From Bacteroidota bacterium (GTDB lineage Bacteria; Bacteroidota; Bacteroidia; Bacteroidales; JAKIYJ01): a stretch of 9,273 nt of DNA. Under the pieces are notes generated by a model. The model was given only the letters and a program-made list of their open reading frames with translations, made no database searches and was not told where the DNA came from. The translations under genes and the position numbers were made by a program. Location: NCBI GenBank assembly GCA_022708585.1, contig JAKIYJ010000046.1, forward strand, positions 1 through 9,273, in the 5' to 3' direction. Numbering within the stretch: position 1 is the stretch's first letter; each line of letters begins with the position of its first letter. This document shows, in pieces, positions 6,987-9,273 of the stretch.

Positions 6987-7674
6987 TTTTTCCCATTAAC
7001 AGCAAAAGTCATAACATTAGATATATTAATATTTTTTTCTTTTGCTCTATTTTGCACTTTTAACTCTAATTTTAAAAAAAATAATTAATGATCGGAACTA
7101 AAAAACGAGTAAATTTTCCCGTAAAAAACCTAGCTAAATGCATGCCTGTTATTGAAGGGGTTGAATTAATTTCTTTGATAGTGATTTGCTCAAATCCGGC
7201 ATTTTTGAGCATCATTTCAATTGCAAATCTTGTAAATCTAAAAAAATCATAAGGTTGTTCATGTTCTTCCCAATATAAGGGTATAAGCATAAAAAGTTCA
7301 CCACCTTTTTTTAAAATTCTGTATTTTTCATTTATTACCTTTTGTGGATTTTCAACATGCTCGAGCATATAAAAACTTACAACAATGTCTGCCACACAAT
7401 TTTCAACAGGAACCTCAGAGGCATCTGAAAAAATATCTGCTTGTATATTCTCAGTATCAATATCAATTCCTATATAATTTTTATTTTTACAAAATACTTC
7501 ATAAGGCTTAGAACCACAACCAAAATCATATATTGTTAATTTATCTTCAGGTAATGATTGAAAATAATCTTTTACAGTTTTAATTGCAAAATATTGTTGT
7601 AAAAATATTGGATTCCACAAAGAAACGTCTTTTTTTAAGTTTCTATTCCTTTGATGATTTTTTCTTAAAAGCAT
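6983..7674 (-). CDS. Class I SAM methyltransferase, frame broken at a T8 tract
   Basis: The starting frame gives 200 residues and ends at 7072 in IINYFF. Motif I is IYDFGCGSKPY (48-58), then IGIDID (68-73), FYMLEHVENP (101-110) and LIPLYWEEHEQPYDFFRFT (130-148). The last shares the PL-W-EHE-PYD-R-T pattern with the enzyme at 3336-4072. The zero-frame stop comes directly after eight T on the coding strand (7081-7074). Re-reading one T opens the -1 frame for 30 more residues, LKLELKVQNRAKEKNINISN followed by VMTFAVNGKK, ending at TGA 6985-6983. The product would be 230 residues. The new stop overlaps the ATG of the next gene as ATGA, as expected in this operon, while the short version leaves an 85-base gap. 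The start ATG lies 32 bases inside the flippase gene and no better start precedes motif I. The C-terminal extension is less diagnostic than in the sister gene. Confidence 0.78.
7074..7081 (-). other. Slippery T8 tract at the frame break
   Basis: Zero-frame codons are TAT TTT TTT TAA, so the run reads T_TTT_TTT directly before the stop. This is an X_XXX_XXX heptamer from which a -1 slip continues as TTA AAA TTA. A uridine run this long can also cause RNA polymerase slippage. No stem-loop that could stimulate frameshifting is visible just downstream, where the sequence is very AT-rich. A single lost T in the DNA or in the assembly is the alternative. Confidence 0.55.
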
Positions 7675-9007
7675 GGATTCTTTTTATATTAAAACTTTTG
7701 ATAAACATCCCATATGACTTAGAAGGTTTGTACAAGGCATAAACAATAAATGCAGAAAGCCAATAACTCAAAATTGTTGCTATAGCAGCTCCTTTTATCC
7801 CATGCAATTTAATTAGAACAAAATTAAAAAAAATATTTAATACTGCTCCTATAATATGACCCAAAAGGGATATTTTTTGTTTATTTTCTATTAAAATCCA
7901 TTTGCTCCATACAGCACCTAGTGCCACATTAACACCAGCCCATGCCAGAATCTTAAGCACTCTTACAGCTTCGATGTATTCTTTGCCATAAAAAAAATTT
8001 ATTATCCAGAAAGAAAAAAATGTCATAAAAAGTCCTATTATGATACTTAACCATATCATCAAATCATAAAGTGATTGCAATTGTGCATAATAGATTTTTT
8101 CAATTTCGCCCTTAGTTTTTACTAATATAGGAAAAACAGAAGCAACAATTGCCATAGGGATAAAATACCAAATTTCACTAATTTGTACTGCTACAGAATA
8201 TATGCCCACTGCTTTATTCCCCAACATTTCCCCAATCATAATTTGGTCTATTCTCATATAAATAGCCACCGCAAACCCCGATAAAATAAGGGGCCAGCTA
8301 TCTTTTAACAATGTTTTAGAGCGTGTTAATGTTGGTTTCCAGAAAGTAATACGGCCAACTTTCCACTTGTAAAGTACAAAATACAACACTGCGACTATAA
8401 ATGCTTCAAAAAAACTAATCCAAACAAAATACAAGAGCGGTGCATGCAATAATATCATACCCACTTTAAAAACAGCGCTAATTAAAAACACACCATTTTC
8501 AATCCAAACCACAAAGCGCGACTGCACCTGCGATTCAAACCAGTATTTGACAACTTCACCGGCTTTAAGAATTTGAATAAACCCCAAAATAGCTACAATC
8601 GCCCTGCTTAATGTATCTTCGGGCTTTAAAATACTGATAATTGCCAAAACCAATACAAAGGTTAAAAATCCACCTGCAAGCCGCAGCAAAAAACCACTAC
8701 CTAAAGTTATATGAGAATTCTCGGGATGATTTACAAAGTCCCTGACCATTATGCTTTGCAATCCTAAAGTAGAAAACGCAACAAATAAACCTACTAAAGC
8801 CATGGCATAACTCAACAACCCATACTGGCTTGGGCCCAAATATCTTGCCACCCACACACCTACAAGCAAGCCGACACCCATTCGTAGTATCTGGTCAACA
8901 AACAACCAGCCGATATTGTCTAAAATCTTTAACAATTCGGGGCGTTGTTCAAGCTTTTTCCTCAAACATCGAGGTGTAATTTTAAGAAGTGTAGATGTTA
9001 GTATCAA
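7643..9007 (-). CDS. Polysaccharide flippase, Wzx/PST family (MOP superfamily)
   Basis: A 454-residue integral membrane protein with roughly 12 hydrophobic segments. It should flip the lipid-linked glycan across the inner membrane. Family marks are GWLFVDQILRMGVGLLVGVW (33-52) with ARYLGPSQYGLLSYA just after it, and RIDQIMIGEMLGNKAVGIYS in the middle, the conserved link between the two halves. The C-terminus is basic and cytoplasmic (IKRIHAFKKKSSKE). Length is normal for the family. The start is unusual: the first possible codon is TTG at 9007-9005, because the frame has a TAA two codons upstream (9011-9013). The next ATG would begin inside the first membrane segment, so TTG is the best choice. 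AAGGA lies upstream, but about 12 bases away. This is the first gene of the operon in the window and directly follows the tandem repeats. No Bacteroidota-type TAnnTTTG promoter is visible in 9008-9040. Confidence 0.92.
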   Translation of the reverse strand: MILTSTLLKITPRCLRKKLEQRPELLKILDNIGWLFVDQILRMGVGLLVGVWVARYLGPSQYGLLSYAMALVGLFVAFSTLGLQSIMVRDFVNHPENSHITLGSGFLLRLAGGFLTFVLVLAIISILKPEDTLSRAIVAILGFIQILKAGEVVKYWFESQVQSRFVVWIENGVFLISAVFKVGMILLHAPLLYFVWISFFEAFIVAVLYFVLYKWKVGRITFWKPTLTRSKTLLKDSWPLILSGFAVAIYMRIDQIMIGEMLGNKAVGIYSVAVQISEIWYFIPMAIVASVFPILVKTKGEIEKIYYAQLQSLYDLMIWLSIIIGLFMTFFSFWIINFFYGKEYIEAVRVLKILAWAGVNVALGAVWSKWILIENKQKISLLGHIIGAVLNIFFNFVLIKLHGIKGAAIATILSYWLSAFIVYALYKPSKSYGMFIKSFNIKRIHAFKKKSSKE

Positions 9008-9038
9008 AATTTAATGTTTTCCTTTTAATCCAGTGGAC

Positions 9039-9273
9039 GTCATTAGTAGTCATTAGTGCTGCGCACGTCATTGGTGGTCTTTTGCCTTGCAGGCGTCATT
9101 TGTGGTCATTTGTGCTGCGCACGTCATGGGTGGTCATTTGCCCTGCGGGCGTCATTTATAGTCATTTGTGCTGCGCACGTCATGGGTGGTCATTTGCCCT
9201 GCGGGCGTCATTTGTGGTCATTTGTGCTTTGCACGTCATTGATGGTCATTTGCCCTGCGGGCGTCATTTGTGG
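9039..9273. repeat. Tandem 28-bp repeat array of alternating A and B units
   Basis: Eight full 28-bp units abut without spacers: 9039-9066, 9067-9094, 9095-9122, 9123-9150, 9151-9178, 9179-9206, 9207-9234 and 9235-9262. A ninth begins at 9263 and leaves the window. Each unit is two 10-bp blocks starting gtcat (one block has gtctt), then an 8-bp end. Units alternate between type A, ending in GTGC-TGC-GCAC, and type B, ending in GCCC-TGC-GGGC, so the higher period is 56 bp. Each unit can form a 4-bp stem with a three-base loop. In unit 2 the stem is GCCT/AGGC, so both sides changed together. Unit 7 has loop TTT. A partial degenerate stem (TCC-AGT-GGA, 9029-9037) precedes unit 1. No open frame uses it. 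Known function: none that I can name. Confidence 0.93.

Noticed and set aside
9039..9273. CRISPR array
   Set aside because: The 28-bp unit length is CRISPR-like, but the units abut with no unique spacers and alternate between two related types, and no cas gene is present.

Overview
This window is the tail of a surface-polysaccharide (O-antigen, capsule or exopolysaccharide) gene cluster. Every supported gene lies on the minus strand and reads from right to left. The DNA is AT-rich, start codons mostly lack a clear Shine-Dalgarno sequence, and the gene set (PST-type flippase, GT4, GT2 and GT8 glycosyltransferases, and several SAM methyltransferases) fits a member of the Bacteroidota. That placement is inferred from style and composition. 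No taxonomic marker is present.

Layout in transcription order. At the right edge (9039-9273) is a contiguous tandem repeat of 28-bp units that runs off the window. It is followed by a Wzx-like flippase (9007-7643), a class I methyltransferase whose frame breaks at a T8 tract (7674-6983), an FkbM-like methyltransferase (6986-6156), and a GT8 glycosyltransferase (6169-5273). Next comes a decayed stretch with the apparent C-terminus of a lost GT2 gene (5276-5018). After that are a GT-A fold glycosyltransferase (4962-4063), a second methyltransferase of the same family as the first, broken at an A7 tract (4072-3336), a third methyltransferase (3327-2494), a GT4 glycosyltransferase (2497-1247) and a GT2 glycosyltransferase (1158-268). 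A strong intrinsic terminator sits at 135-99, flanked by two related 42-bp sequences.

Most neighbours overlap or nearly touch (32, 4, 14, 10, 8 and 4 nt junctions once the two frameshifts are read through), so this looks like one polycistronic operon that ends at the terminator. The four intact glycosyltransferases would extend a lipid-linked oligosaccharide at the cytoplasmic face of the inner membrane. The four methyltransferases would cap or decorate sugars, and the flippase would move the product to the periplasm. No nucleotide-sugar synthesis, polymerase, ligase or chain-length genes are in the window, so the glycan cannot be named.

The most interesting signals are three. Two methyltransferases of one family are both interrupted at a homopolymer that forms an in-frame slippery heptamer, and each has an intact C-terminus in the -1 frame. 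The 28-bp A/B alternating repeat has small hairpins whose stems change in a compensatory way. A glycosyltransferase remnant marks past gene loss in the operon.
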